DNA of 58,232 bases from an uncultured Opitutia bacterium (GTDB taxonomy: Bacteria; Verrucomicrobiota; Verrucomicrobiia; Opitutales; Opitutaceae). Shown here piece after piece: positions 24,176 to 33,709 of this stretch (within the stretch, counting starts at the first letter, position 1; each line of letters opens with the position of its first letter). The position numbers and the translations under genes are program-made. The DNA lies in NCBI GenBank assembly GCA_903881475.1, contig CAIRTK010000023.1, positions 1 to 58,232 on the forward strand. The letters run 5' to 3'. The notes under the pieces were generated by a model, which saw only the letters and a list, made by a program, of their open reading frames with translations, had not been told where the DNA came from and did no database searches.

Positions 24176-25945
24176 ATGCCGGCCATCAATACGGTCAACG
24201 GGATCGATTACGGGCTGATTGCGCTCTATCTGGGGGTGATCGTCTGGGTGGGGTTCTACTCGGCGCGGCAGAACCGGAACTCGGACGATTATTTCCGCGG
24301 GGGCGGCAAGGTGCCGTGGGTGCTGGCGGGCGTGTCGAACTGGGTGAGCGGATTCTCGACTTACATGTTCGTGGTCGCCGCGGGCTTCGCCTACCGGAAC
24401 GGGCTCGGCTCGCTCCTCCTTTATACCTCGGGGTGCTGGGGCTACCTGATCGGCTACCGTTGGATCGTACCGCTGTGGCGTCGCACGCGGATCGAGGCGC
24501 CGTTCGAGTTCCTGACACGGCGGTATTCCCCCTCGACGACGTGGTTCTACTCGGTGATGTCCATCCCGCCGCAGGTGGCGGGACTGGGGCAGGGCATCTA
24601 CATCCTGTGCATTTTCGGCTCCACGGCGCTGGGGTTCAACAACGCCACGTTTCACTTCGCCGGCATCGCCCTGGCCGGGTGGCAGCTGTGCATCCTGATC
24701 ATCGGCGCCGTGCTGATCCTTTACTCGATGGCGGGGGGATTCTGGGCGGCGGTGCTGAGCGACTCGATCCAGAGCATGATCATCCTGGTCATGACGCTGA
24801 TCATCTGTCACGTGGCCTACCTTTATCTGGGCCACGGTGACGGACTGGCGGCGGGATTCCGTCGGATGGTGCACGAGGTCCCAGCGGGCTACCTCACGGC
24901 GCTGAACGGCCCGCTCCAGTCATGGGTGTTCATCGTGGCGTGGGTGATTAGCGGGATCATCGGCTACAATTTCAACTGGTCCATGGTACAGCGCTACCAG
25001 TCGGTCGCGGATGAACGCGGGGCGCGGAAGATGGCGCTGCTCTGCGCGGTGCTGATCGTGGTCGGGCCGCTGATGTGGGTGCTGCCGTCGATGGCGTCGC
25101 GGGTGATCTTCCCGGACATCGCGACGGCGTGGCCGGCGTTTCCGGAGCCGACGGAGGCCTCGTTCGTCGGGCTGGCGCTCACGCTGCTGCCGCACGGGCT
25201 GATCGGATTCGTGGTGTCGGCGATCCTGTCCGCCACGCTGGGCGCGGACAACGCCACGCTCAACTGGCTCTCGGCGACCATGACGCACGACCTGTACGTG
25301 CCGGCGCGGCAGCGGCTCGGGTTCCAACCGGCGGGCGACCGCCACAAGCTCAAGGTGGCGCGCTGGACGATGTTCGCCCTCGGGGTGCTCGGGGTGGTCG
25401 TGGCGTTCCAGGTGCCGCGGTTTGGCGGGGCCTTCAAGTTTGTGGCGGTGCTGTCCTCGATCATCGCCGGTTTCATGATGCCGGTCGGGCTGGGACTGAT
25501 CTACCGGAAGACCCCGTGGTGGTCGGGCATGGCGGCGTGCGCGGCCTTTCTCGTTGCGGTGCTGGTCTGCATCCTGGCCGGGTGGGGGGCGGGCCGGGCG
25601 TTTGAGCGCAACATGTTCCTGGCGGTGGGCGTGACCAGCGCGGTGTTCTTCGGCTCGGCCTACTGGTGGGATCCGGCCAACCCGCGTCACGCGGAAATCC
25701 TCCGGCTCGACACCGACCTGCGCACGCCGGTGGTGTCCACGGCCGGGGGCGACGAGACGGTCCGGCGGGGAGGACTGAAGTTCTTCCTGATGCTGGGCCG
25801 GCTGTGCTACGTCTTCGGCGGGGTGCTGCTGGCGTGCCGCCTGGTGGTGCCGTCCACGGCCCTCGTCTCCTCGAATCTCAACGTCGTGGCCGGCGCGCTG
25901 CTGCTGGCGCTGGGCTGGATTTTGTGCAGGGTAGGCCAGTCATAA
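24176..25945 (+). CDS. sodium:solute symporter (SSS family), paralog 2
   Basis: This 589-aa protein matches its neighbour along its length: NTVNGIDYGLIALYLGVIVWVGFYSARQNRNSDDYFRGGGKVPW, RRYSPSTTWFYSVMSIPPQVAGLGQGIYILCIF, LYSMAGGFWAAVLSDSIQS, LSATLGADNATLNWLSATMTHD. Divergence is spread over the whole protein rather than clustered, so the duplication is not recent and the two may carry different sugars. ATG 24176 is well placed at the end of the repeat. It is probably co-transcribed with paralog 1 and the following hydrolase. Confidence 0.92.
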   Translation: MPAINTVNGIDYGLIALYLGVIVWVGFYSARQNRNSDDYFRGGGKVPWVLAGVSNWVSGFSTYMFVVAAGFAYRNGLGSLLLYTSGCWGYLIGYRWIVPLWRRTRIEAPFEFLTRRYSPSTTWFYSVMSIPPQVAGLGQGIYILCIFGSTALGFNNATFHFAGIALAGWQLCILIIGAVLILYSMAGGFWAAVLSDSIQSMIILVMTLIICHVAYLYLGHGDGLAAGFRRMVHEVPAGYLTALNGPLQSWVFIVAWVISGIIGYNFNWSMVQRYQSVADERGARKMALLCAVLIVVGPLMWVLPSMASRVIFPDIATAWPAFPEPTEASFVGLALTLLPHGLIGFVVSAILSATLGADNATLNWLSATMTHDLYVPARQRLGFQPAGDRHKLKVARWTMFALGVLGVVVAFQVPRFGGAFKFVAVLSSIIAGFMMPVGLGLIYRKTPWWSGMAACAAFLVAVLVCILAGWGAGRAFERNMFLAVGVTSAVFFGSAYWWDPANPRHAEILRLDTDLRTPVVSTAGGDETVRRGGLKFFLMLGRLCYVFGGVLLACRLVVPSTALVSSNLNVVAGALLLALGWILCRVGQS

Positions 25946-26006
25946 ACTTCCTTTTGTCCTTTCCAGTCAGGACGAATGAGCCCTAATCCGCCGCCGCCAT
26001 TCCGCC

Positions 26007-26825
26007 ATGAATCCCGTCAAAATCCCGACCCAGCATTACCAGCAGTTCGATGCCGACTACGCACGTGACGTGCCCGCAGAAGGCTACGGCGGGTGGAAGC
26101 GCGCCGAGATCGACTTCTCGCCCGCGCACACCGCGGTCGTGGTCATGCATGCGTGGGAGTGCGGCACGATGGAGGACTGGCCGGGCTGGCGGCGCTGCGT
26201 GGAATATCACCCGCGGGCGCTGAAAATCCTGGCGGAGGTTTTTCCGCCGCTGCTCGGCGCAGTGCGCGCCTCGACCCTGCCGCTGTTTCATGTGGTGGGT
26301 GGCCGTGACTACTACTCCCATCTGCCGGGCTACCAAAACACGCTGAAGCTGGCCGGGCCCTCGCCGAAGTACGAGCAGGTGACGAAGGACCCGGTGTACG
26401 ACCGGCTGCAGGATTTCCGCGGGAAGAACGTCTTTGTGGGCGAGCGCAACCGGCCCGATGTCGATGCCGGCTGGAAGTTTCTCGACTTCGCGCCCGAGGC
26501 CCGGCCGGTGGGCGACGAGCCGATCGCCGAGGATGGCCATCAGCTTGCGGCGGTGTGCCGGGCACACGGCATCAATCACCTCGTCTACATCGGCTTCGCG
26601 ATCAACTGGTGCCTGCTGATGTCGCCGGGCGGCATGGTGGACATGGGCCGCTATGGCGTGCTGTGCTCGACGATTCCCGAAGCGGTAACGGCCGTGGAAA
26701 ATGCCGCGACGGCGCGGGAGGAGCGCGAGAAGGCGCAGGCGCTGTGGCGCGTGAGCATCAATTCCGGGTTCATCTTCGGATTGGATGATTTCACCAAGAT
26801 GGTGAAGGCGCTGCCGCGGAGATGA
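26007..26825 (+). CDS. isochorismatase-like cysteine hydrolase family protein
   Basis: This 272-aa cytoplasmic protein has a Rossmann-like layout similar to isochorismatase/cysteine hydrolases. A hydrophobic strand AVVVMHAWEC lies at ~43-52, LPLFHVVGGRDYYSH at ~91-105, and the likely nucleophile C202 in YIGFAINWCLLMSPGGM. The Asp usually found in the first strand (VVDMQ) is replaced by MH, so the triad is not standard. It lies 61 bp downstream of the second transporter on the same strand. Its role could be in breakdown of the imported compound, but the substrate is unknown. Confidence 0.65.
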   Translation: MNPVKIPTQHYQQFDADYARDVPAEGYGGWKRAEIDFSPAHTAVVVMHAWECGTMEDWPGWRRCVEYHPRALKILAEVFPPLLGAVRASTLPLFHVVGGRDYYSHLPGYQNTLKLAGPSPKYEQVTKDPVYDRLQDFRGKNVFVGERNRPDVDAGWKFLDFAPEARPVGDEPIAEDGHQLAAVCRAHGINHLVYIGFAINWCLLMSPGGMVDMGRYGVLCSTIPEAVTAVENAATAREEREKAQALWRVSINSGFIFGLDDFTKMVKALPRR

Positions 26826-26832
26826 GGTTTGG

Positions 26833-26927
26833 GATTAACTGCGAAGAGCGCAAAGGGCGCGAAGCACAAACCGCGAGGACCCGATTTGCCTGGCGGCGCG
26901 CTCTTTGCGCTCTTGGCGGTTAATTTT
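26833..26927. repeat. GCGCAAAG-word hairpin
   Basis: The left arm at 26833-26864 (ATTAACTGCGAAGAGCGCAA...) is inverted at 26897-26927 (...TTGCGCTCTTGGCGGTTAAT). It lies between converging genes and abuts the desaturase stop codon, so it might act as a bidirectional terminator. A half-copy (AGCGCCTTGGCGCTTAATTT) lies at 33646-33667. Confidence 0.7.
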
Positions 26928-28027
26928 CAGGCCTGCTGCGAGGCTTCGCGCAGGAGGGTGCGGTCGTCCGCGCGGTCGCCTTCGTTGCTGGGCAACGGTG
27001 GCACATAGACGTAGCCCGGGTCCTCGCGCTGGCGACGTAGGATCGGGAGCAGTTCCTGCCAGGTGGCCCAGAGGCCATGCGGGGCGGGCGGAAGGTCATG
27101 CGCGATGGCGGCCCGCAGCCGGGGCAGGTTGTAGAAGGGCACGGCGGGAAACATGTGGTGCTCCACGTGGTACTGCATGTTCCAGTAGAAGAAGGCCGGC
27201 AGCCAGCTGCAGGTGTAGGTGCGGCAGCAGAGGCGGAAGTCGGGCGTGTTCGGCGAGAGGCCGACATGCTGGGCGGCGCCGCAGAGCACGACCAGCCAGC
27301 CGCAGTAGAGGCAGCCGAGGTTGACGATGACGATCAGGAACCAGTGGCCGGTAAGGATGAAGAGGGCGGCGAGGGCGAGGTGGCCGAAGAGGACGACGCG
27401 GGCCCAGCGGATGATCTCGCGGCGCTGCTCGACGTTGGATTCCGGCACGACCTGCTGGAGCCACTTGGCCCGGAAGAAGCCGTCCTTGGTCAGGTCGCCG
27501 CAGGCCGCGGCGATCCAGAAGCGAAAGAGTTTGAGCATGCCGGTGGGACTGAAGGTGAGCGCGGTGACGACGAATCTCACCCCATGCCAGTCGAGGCCCT
27601 GCGGCAGCACGACTTCGCCGTCATAGTCCGCATGCGTCGTGGTCTGGTGATGCCGGATGTGGCTGGCCCGGTAGCCCGTCGGATCGAACCAGCCGAGGAA
27701 GGAGTAGACCCTCAAAAAAAACGCATTCCAAAATTGCGTGGCAAACGGAGTCTTGTGGCAGAGCTCGTGGCAGGCGATCCCGCCGAAGAAACTGCCGTTG
27801 GTACCGTGGACAAAGAGCGCGAGCAGCAGGAGCGGCAGCGCCCAATGCCACGTGTCGGCGTGGACCCGCAGGAAGGCGAGGTAGGCCAGCGTGCCGGTGA
27901 CGGCGAAGAGCAGCAACTGCGACCCGGCCTGGAGGAAGCCGCGCGCGTCGCTTTTGCGCATGAGCTCGCTCATGACCGCCTTGTCCACTTTGCAACGGTA
28001 CCAGTTGATTTTGATTTGCTCGGTCAT
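26927..28027 (-). CDS. membrane fatty acid desaturase/hydroxylase family protein
   Basis: This 366-aa di-iron membrane enzyme has the three histidine boxes of the family: CHELCH (HxxxH), ASHIRHHQTT (HxxHH) and YHVEHHMFP (HxxHH). Four or more hydrophobic helices surround them (LLLFAVTGTLAYLAFL, WALPLLLLALFVHG, LFGHLALAALFILTGHWFLIVIV). Start ATG 28027 (MTEQIKINWYRCKVD) is chosen over an upstream frame overlapping the propeller gene. It is the last gene of a minus-strand run behind two secreted propellers, 64 nt downstream of the second. The substrate could be a lipid or a hydrophobic small molecule. Confidence 0.88.
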   Translation of the reverse strand: MTEQIKINWYRCKVDKAVMSELMRKSDARGFLQAGSQLLLFAVTGTLAYLAFLRVHADTWHWALPLLLLALFVHGTNGSFFGGIACHELCHKTPFATQFWNAFFLRVYSFLGWFDPTGYRASHIRHHQTTTHADYDGEVVLPQGLDWHGVRFVVTALTFSPTGMLKLFRFWIAAACGDLTKDGFFRAKWLQQVVPESNVEQRREIIRWARVVLFGHLALAALFILTGHWFLIVIVNLGCLYCGWLVVLCGAAQHVGLSPNTPDFRLCCRTYTCSWLPAFFYWNMQYHVEHHMFPAVPFYNLPRLRAAIAHDLPPAPHGLWATWQELLPILRRQREDPGYVYVPPLPSNEGDRADDRTLLREASQQA

Positions 28028-28091
28028 CGGGGTAAGGAATCGCTGGCGGCGCGGGGCGCCGGAATGGCATGACGGTGAGCCGGCGGCCGGA

Positions 28092-30062
28092 TCACGGCAA
28101 ATCAATGTAGCGCAGTTTCCACCGGGTGCCGAAGAACAGGCGACGGCCGACCAACGGGCCGGTGACGTCGATCTCGCCGTCCGGGATCCGCCAGGCCGAC
28201 GAAACGCCGCAGGTGTCGGGATTTACCCGGTAGACCCCGCTGGCGAGTACGAGGTAGACGGTGCCGTCGCCGGCGAGGCGCAGACTGTCGACGCTGAATT
28301 TGGGCGTCAGGCCGAACGCGGCGGGGACCACGGCGGAGGCGACGATGCGCCGCCGGGCGGGATCGAGCAGGGCGACCGTGGTCGGGGCGGGTTGGGCGGA
28401 GTAGTCCTTGATGAGGTAGGCTGGGCGGCAGCTGAGGGCGTAGACCAAGCCGTCATGGCCGGCGGGGACCAGGGAGCAGACATCGGCCAGGTCCTTGAGG
28501 CCAAAATCACCGGCTTGCACCAGCTGATCGCGGGCGGGGTCCCACAACGCGAAGGCGCCCGCCGGGCGCTGCACGGCGACGCCGCTGCCGGGTTCCGTGC
28601 CCAGGCCGACGAGGAGCTGTTTCAGCTCCGGCAGCCAGAGCAGGCAGTTGGGCGAGGTGTCGGGCACAACCTCGCGGTGCAGGCCGCGATGGCCGGTCTT
28701 CGGATCATACCAGCCAAGCGGGCCGCCGCGGATTCCGTAATTCGGGGCGGCGCCGATCCAGATTTTGCCGTCCGGGGTCACGGCCATCGCGTGCGGACGG
28801 TAGGCGATTTCCTTCGGGTCGAGCGGGCCGATGTCGAGCGGGTTGCTGCCGGGTCCGAGGCCGAAGCGGTAGGGCAGTTTCGGATCGTAGAGCGAAATGC
28901 GGGCGGCGGGATATGAGGCCAGGGCGATGAGTCCGTCACCGTAGGCGGCCATGGAATACGCCTCACCGAGCGAGAGGCTGCACTGGCCCAGGTTGACGAG
29001 GCCGGTCCCATCCCATTCGCAGCGGAAAAGGTGCTCGGGCAGGATGCTGGAGCCGTAGACCCGGTGGTCGGGCCCGAGCCCGATCATGAAGAGCTCGGTG
29101 CCGCCGCCGACCCAGTCGAGTGTGAGGTGCCGGGTGGGAATCGAGGGGTCGGTGTTGGTGAGGTCGAGTTTGCGCGGGGCGCCGCCATCCTCAGTGAAGG
29201 CTGCGCGCCAGCCGCCGGGCATGGTGAGGTCGACCTGGTAGCCGTGCTTGTAGGTGGCGTGGATGCCCGGCATCTGGTCCGGCACGGTGTCGACCGGCGT
29301 CGCGGTCATGCCTTGCAGGCGGAATTTGCCCATGTCGCTGTCGAGATAGAGCAGGCCGTCGGTGCCCTTGAAAAAAAGGAAGCGGCGCTCGGGATTGTTG
29401 GGGTCATCGAGGACCGGGCCGACCGGCACATGCGCGCCGGTCTTCGGATCGAACATGATGAGGTGATAGCGGGTGGTCTTGGTCTGCGCCGCGATGGTGC
29501 CGTCGTCGCCGCACAGCGGATAGAGGTACTTGTCCGTTTCATCCAGGCGGCCGTAACGCTTGAATTCGCCCGTGATGGGATCGAAGCGGGTGAGGCAGGC
29601 CGCGGGGTACGCGCCGATCCAGATGCCGCCGTCGGGCGCTTCCTGGATGCCGGTGGGGAAGGTCGCTGAGCCCGGGTCGATGGAGCCGAGGTCCTCGACC
29701 CCGCGCTCGGGATGCGCCGGATCGAAACGGTGGAGGCGTCCGTCCCAGGACGATCCCAAGTAGAGGATGCCCGTGCGGAGGCTGCGCATGGAGCAGATCG
29801 GGTAGTCGGCGTCCTTGGCCTGGGCGTTGAATTGCCGGCAGTGGCCGGTCGCGAGGTCGACTTCAAAGACAAACAGGCCGCCGTTGTTCTGGCCCATGGA
29901 GCCGAGCAGCGAGGGCCGGCCGTCGGCGGACCGGCCCGGATGGAGCCGGACCCAATTGACGCCTTTTACCGGGATGCCGATTTCGTGCAGGTCAGACGCG
30001 GAGGTGAGGAAAGAGGAGATCATGAGGCAAACGGGCAGAGTGAGACGATGCAGGAGATTCAT
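28092..30062 (-). CDS. secreted beta-propeller protein, paralog 1
   Basis: This 656-aa protein has a signal peptide (MNLLHRLTLPVCLMISSFLTSAS) followed by a repeated-blade region. Short strand repeats of the form GxLYLGSSxDGRLHRFDPAHP, IWIGAYPAACLTRFDPITG, KIWIGAAPNYG and LGWYDPKTG recur every ~45-60 residues, as in SMP-30/NHL or virginiamycin-lyase-like propellers. No enzyme motif is evident. It shares extended similarity with the upstream gene, including VKxVNWVRLHPGR, GSMGQNNGGLFVFE, LATGHCRQFNA and LPEHLFRC. The two are separated by 19 nt and probably form an operon with the desaturase. Confidence 0.8.
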   Translation of the reverse strand: MNLLHRLTLPVCLMISSFLTSASDLHEIGIPVKGVNWVRLHPGRSADGRPSLLGSMGQNNGGLFVFEVDLATGHCRQFNAQAKDADYPICSMRSLRTGILYLGSSWDGRLHRFDPAHPERGVEDLGSIDPGSATFPTGIQEAPDGGIWIGAYPAACLTRFDPITGEFKRYGRLDETDKYLYPLCGDDGTIAAQTKTTRYHLIMFDPKTGAHVPVGPVLDDPNNPERRFLFFKGTDGLLYLDSDMGKFRLQGMTATPVDTVPDQMPGIHATYKHGYQVDLTMPGGWRAAFTEDGGAPRKLDLTNTDPSIPTRHLTLDWVGGGTELFMIGLGPDHRVYGSSILPEHLFRCEWDGTGLVNLGQCSLSLGEAYSMAAYGDGLIALASYPAARISLYDPKLPYRFGLGPGSNPLDIGPLDPKEIAYRPHAMAVTPDGKIWIGAAPNYGIRGGPLGWYDPKTGHRGLHREVVPDTSPNCLLWLPELKQLLVGLGTEPGSGVAVQRPAGAFALWDPARDQLVQAGDFGLKDLADVCSLVPAGHDGLVYALSCRPAYLIKDYSAQPAPTTVALLDPARRRIVASAVVPAAFGLTPKFSVDSLRLAGDGTVYLVLASGVYRVNPDTCGVSSAWRIPDGEIDVTGPLVGRRLFFGTRWKLRYIDLP

Positions 30063-30081
30063 GACTGAACGACAAATGAGT

Positions 30082-32085
30082 TTACGGCAGTGTCAGGGTC
30101 CGGAGGCGCCAGCCGGTCGCGAAGTAGAAGGTCCGGCCGATCCACGGTCCGGCGGTGTCCAGTTGGTCGCCGACGGGGGCGCGCCAGACGACTTCCAGGT
30201 CGCAGGTGCCGGGTTTCACCCGGTAGAGCACGCGTTCCGTGATGCCGTAGGTGGCGTCGGGTCCGCGGAAGAGGGAGAACTGGACCTGTTCGGGCATCCG
30301 GCCGAAGCCCGCGGGGAGCGGAGTTTCGGCGATGACCGTCCGCGTGGCGGGATCGATCAGCGCGACCCGGGTCGCGCCGGCGGCAGCGGCTCCGAGTTGG
30401 TCGGAGGTGTAGCGCGTATGGCCGAGCAGGGCGTAAACTTGGCCGTGGTCCGCCGGAGTGAGCGCAATCACATCCGGCATGTCCTTGATCCCGAAGTCGC
30501 CGGTGTAGAGCGGCTGATCGTTGATCGGATCCCAGAGCACGAACGCGCCATGCCGGGCCTTCGACCGGGTGCCCGTACCGCCCTCGATGCTCATGCCGAC
30601 GAGCAGCTGCTTCGGGCCGGGCAGCCACAGCAGCGAAAAAGGCGAGCAATCCGGGATCAGGTTGCGGTGGCTGCCGGAGGCGAGGGTCTTGGGGTCGAGC
30701 CAGGTGAGCGTGCCGCCCCAGGTGCCGTAGTCGGGCAGGTTGGCCGCCCACATCCGCTCATGCACGACGGTGCCGTCGAGTTTCGCCAGGGTGGGGACGA
30801 TGGCCATGCCGATGGGCCGGATGCCGACCTCGTCGAGCCGACCGATGTCGCGCGGGTTTCCATCGGAATCGGCGCCGAAGCGCCACGGCCGGCGCGGATC
30901 GTAGAGGGAAATGTTGGCGTGCGGATAGGAGCCGAACACCATCGTGCCGTCGCTGAAGTTGCCGATGGTGTAGGCCTCGCCGAGCATGAGGCTGCAGCGG
31001 CCCAGGTTGATCATCCCGGAGCCGTCGGGCGCGCAGCGGAAAATGTGCTCGGGCAGGAAACTCGAGCCGTACAGGTTGCCGTCCGGACCCAGATGCACGA
31101 CGAAGAGGTTTGTGCCCCGGCCCTGCCAGTCGAGCGGGAGGATGCGCGTGGCGACGGTCGGGTTCGTGCTGGTAAGGCGGATTTTCCGGAACGTGCCCGC
31201 GCCCTCATCGCCGTCATCCCACTGGGCGACGGAGCCGTCGGGCATGGGCACCGCATCGCGGAACGGAATCGCCTGAATTCCGGCCGCATAGAACGGCGGC
31301 AGGGGGGACGGTACATAGGTGACGGGTTCCAGCCGGTCGCCCTGCACGCGGAAATTACCGGTGTGGGTCTCAAGGTAGAGCAAACCGTCGAGGCCCTTGT
31401 AGAAGAGGAGCCGCTTGGTTTTGTCCTCGGGCGAGGTCACGGGCCCGACAGTTTTCTGCGCGCCGGTCTTTGGATCGATAACAATGAGGTGCGGATGCAC
31501 GACCCGGGTAAGGGCGGCGAGAGTGCCGTCGGCGCCGGCCAGCGGGTAGAGATATTTGTCCACGGTATCCACCATCCCGAAGCGGGTGAACCGGCTGGTG
31601 GCCGGATCGAAGCGGGTGAGGGAGCAGTCGGGATAACCGCCGATCCAGATGAGGCCGTCGGGCGTCTCGGCTATGCCGGTGGGAAAGGTGGCATGGTCGC
31701 CGTCGATGGCGCCGAGGTCCTCGAGTCCGCGGTCGGAATGCGCGGGATCGTAGCGGAGAAGATGGCCGTCGGTGTGCGAGCCGAGGTAGAGCACACCGGT
31801 GCGCGGGCTCCGGAAAGAGGCGGTGGGATACTGCTGCTTGCCCGAGGGGGCGTTGAACTGCCGGCAGTGGCCGGTGGCGAGATCGATATCGAGGACGAAA
31901 AGGCCGCCGTTGTTCTGGCCCATGGAGGCGAGCAACGAGGGCTTGCCATCGGGGCCGCGGCCCGGGTGGAGGCGGACCCAGTTGACGGCCTTCACAGGCA
32001 CGCCGAGGTCGCGGACGATGGGTTCGGCGGCGAGGAGCGCGGCGAAGGAGGCGCAGAGCAGGCCAAGGATACGCAGGGGAATCAT
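30082..32085 (-). CDS. secreted beta-propeller protein, paralog 2
   Basis: From ATG 32085 this 667-aa protein has a signal peptide (MIPLRILGLLCASFAALLAA) and the same propeller architecture as its downstream paralog: VPVKAVNWVRLHPGRGPDGK, SMGQNNGGLFVLDIDLATG, LIWIGGYPDCSLTRFDPATS, SSFLPEHIFRCAPDGSG, SLLWLPGPKQLLVGMS. It is the first gene of the minus-strand run. Its partner, ligand and location beyond export are unknown. The long upstream extension to 32280 is unsupported. Confidence 0.8.
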   Translation of the reverse strand: MIPLRILGLLCASFAALLAAEPIVRDLGVPVKAVNWVRLHPGRGPDGKPSLLASMGQNNGGLFVLDIDLATGHCRQFNAPSGKQQYPTASFRSPRTGVLYLGSHTDGHLLRYDPAHSDRGLEDLGAIDGDHATFPTGIAETPDGLIWIGGYPDCSLTRFDPATSRFTRFGMVDTVDKYLYPLAGADGTLAALTRVVHPHLIVIDPKTGAQKTVGPVTSPEDKTKRLLFYKGLDGLLYLETHTGNFRVQGDRLEPVTYVPSPLPPFYAAGIQAIPFRDAVPMPDGSVAQWDDGDEGAGTFRKIRLTSTNPTVATRILPLDWQGRGTNLFVVHLGPDGNLYGSSFLPEHIFRCAPDGSGMINLGRCSLMLGEAYTIGNFSDGTMVFGSYPHANISLYDPRRPWRFGADSDGNPRDIGRLDEVGIRPIGMAIVPTLAKLDGTVVHERMWAANLPDYGTWGGTLTWLDPKTLASGSHRNLIPDCSPFSLLWLPGPKQLLVGMSIEGGTGTRSKARHGAFVLWDPINDQPLYTGDFGIKDMPDVIALTPADHGQVYALLGHTRYTSDQLGAAAAGATRVALIDPATRTVIAETPLPAGFGRMPEQVQFSLFRGPDATYGITERVLYRVKPGTCDLEVVWRAPVGDQLDTAGPWIGRTFYFATGWRLRTLTLP

Positions 32086-32395
32086 ATGCGGGAGGGGGCG
32101 AAGACGGGAATGGGACACAGCGCCTTTCGGGCCGGCACATGGACTGATTTCGTCATAAGCAGGCAAGCTCCGCCGGACGCGAGCGGCAACGTGGTTTTTG
32201 TGTTTATTCAACCGGCTGCGGGTGTGCGGTGATGGTGCGGGTGACCCGGTCGAAGGATCCCCGGGTTCCGCCCGATTCATTTCGCCGTCCTTTGGTTTCG
32301 CTCAGGATGACGGCAGGCAAGGCTGCCACTCAGGCCCCGGGCGGATGCCTGATTTCTGATTTGTCATTCACGGCGCATGGTAAAATGACTGTGGC
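32086..32395. repeat. 310-nt divergent region with CATCCTGAGCGAA-type repeat
   Basis: This gap separates divergent propeller and aminotransferase genes and must hold both promoters. A repeat at 32249-32312 has a left word GTCGAAGGATCC and a right unit TCCTTTGGTTTCGCTCAGGA, with CCGTC/GACGG ends at 32285-32289 and 32308-32312. A small GGCAG/CTGCC hairpin follows. An AT-richer patch near 32192-32212 could be promoter DNA. No small gene was recognised. Confidence 0.5.
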
Positions 32396-33637
32396 ATGAC
32401 TGCTCCCGCCCTCCGTCCGCGTCCGGTTCCAGGCCTTGGCTTCCAAGCCATCGGCGTCGAGGAGGAGACCTTGGTCCTCGACGTGCTGCGCCGGAAGGAG
32501 CCGTTCCGCTACTACGGGGTGGATCCGGCCAGGCCGCCGCCGATGACCGCTCAGCTGGAAAAGGAATTCCGCGAGTACATCGGCACGGATTACGCGCTGG
32601 CGGTGACCAGCGGGTCGGCGGCGCTCGAGGTGGCGATGGCGGCGTGCGGCATCGGGCCGGGCGACGAGGTGATCGTCACGGCGTGGAGCTGGATCGCGTG
32701 TTTCACCACCATCGTGCGGGTGGGCGCGCGGCCGGTGCTGGCCGAGATCGACGAATCGCTGAACCTGGACCCAAAGGAGATCGCCCGCCTGACCACGCCG
32801 AAGACCCGCGCCGTGATCGTGGTGCATTACCAGGGGGTGGCCGCCGCGATGGAACCGATCGAGCTCGAGGCGCACCGCCGCGGGCTCTACGTGATCGAGG
32901 ATTGCGCGCAGTCACTCGGGACGCGCTACCGGGGCCGGCAGATCGGGACGTGGAGCGACATCGCGACCTACAGCTTCCAGTACAACAAGGTCGCGACCTC
33001 GGGCGAGGGCGGCATGATTGTGACGCGGGACCAGCGGCTCTACGAGCGCGCGGTACGGATGAGCGACCTGGGCAGCTACCGGCCGGTGCACGCTGCGCAG
33101 GTGCCGGCGAAGGAGCCGGCGTTTGCCGGCGGGCAGTTCCGCATGTCAGAGCTGACGGCGGCGGTCGCCCTCGCGCAGTTGCGCAAGGTGGACCGGATCC
33201 GGGCGCATTGCCGCGCGCTGCAGGCGCGCATTGTCCCGCGGCTCCAGGGCCTGCAGGGCCTGAGGCTGCGCCCGGTGGCGGACCCGGCGGGGGATTTCGG
33301 GTTTGAGCCCTATTTGCTGCTGGATGATCCGGCGCGGGTGGGGCCGTTCCGGGACAAGCTGGACGCGCGCAATGTCAACTGCGGCCAGCGCACCGGGACC
33401 TACCCCCAGTACAACCGGGATTATGTGAAGACCGGCCTCGCCCATGCGCCAGCGGCGTCGCCTTTCCGGGAGTTCAAGGACTGGCCCGCACCCGGTTACC
33501 GGGCGGAGGATTTTCCGCGGACGGAGAACCTGACGAAGCGCTTCATCGCGCTGCCACTGGGCTGGCTCTATACCGAGGCGGATGCCGACTACATCGCGGA
33601 CGCGGTGCTGGCCGTGCACCGCGAGATGTTCGGCTGA
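32396..33637 (+). CDS. DegT/DnrJ/EryC1/StrS family aminotransferase
   Basis: This PLP enzyme of 413 aa belongs to the sugar aminotransferase family, which aminates keto-sugars, usually nucleotide-linked. Key residues are the SGSAALEVA loop (~72-80), D169 in VIEDCAQSLGTRYRG, and the PLP lysine K198 in YSFQYNKVATSGEGGMIVT. RMSELTAAVALAQLRKVD also fits. ATG 32396 is in a short AT-richer context. It lies alone between divergent and convergent neighbours. A second, less similar DegT gene lies at 41843. No nucleotide-sugar partner is adjacent, so the pathway is unknown. Confidence 0.9.
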   Translation: MTAPALRPRPVPGLGFQAIGVEEETLVLDVLRRKEPFRYYGVDPARPPPMTAQLEKEFREYIGTDYALAVTSGSAALEVAMAACGIGPGDEVIVTAWSWIACFTTIVRVGARPVLAEIDESLNLDPKEIARLTTPKTRAVIVVHYQGVAAAMEPIELEAHRRGLYVIEDCAQSLGTRYRGRQIGTWSDIATYSFQYNKVATSGEGGMIVTRDQRLYERAVRMSDLGSYRPVHAAQVPAKEPAFAGGQFRMSELTAAVALAQLRKVDRIRAHCRALQARIVPRLQGLQGLRLRPVADPAGDFGFEPYLLLDDPARVGPFRDKLDARNVNCGQRTGTYPQYNRDYVKTGLAHAPAASPFREFKDWPAPGYRAEDFPRTENLTKRFIALPLGWLYTEADADYIADAVLAVHREMFG

Positions 33638-33709
33638 GTGGAATCAGCGCCTTGGCGCTTAATTTTCCAGCCTCATTGCCAGGCCGCTACCGGGAAACCT
33701 TGGCGGCGC

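Noticed and set aside
29815-32232. An 805-aa plus-strand ORF across both propeller genes
   Set aside because: Antisense shadow; the minus-strand products show conserved paralogy and signal peptides.
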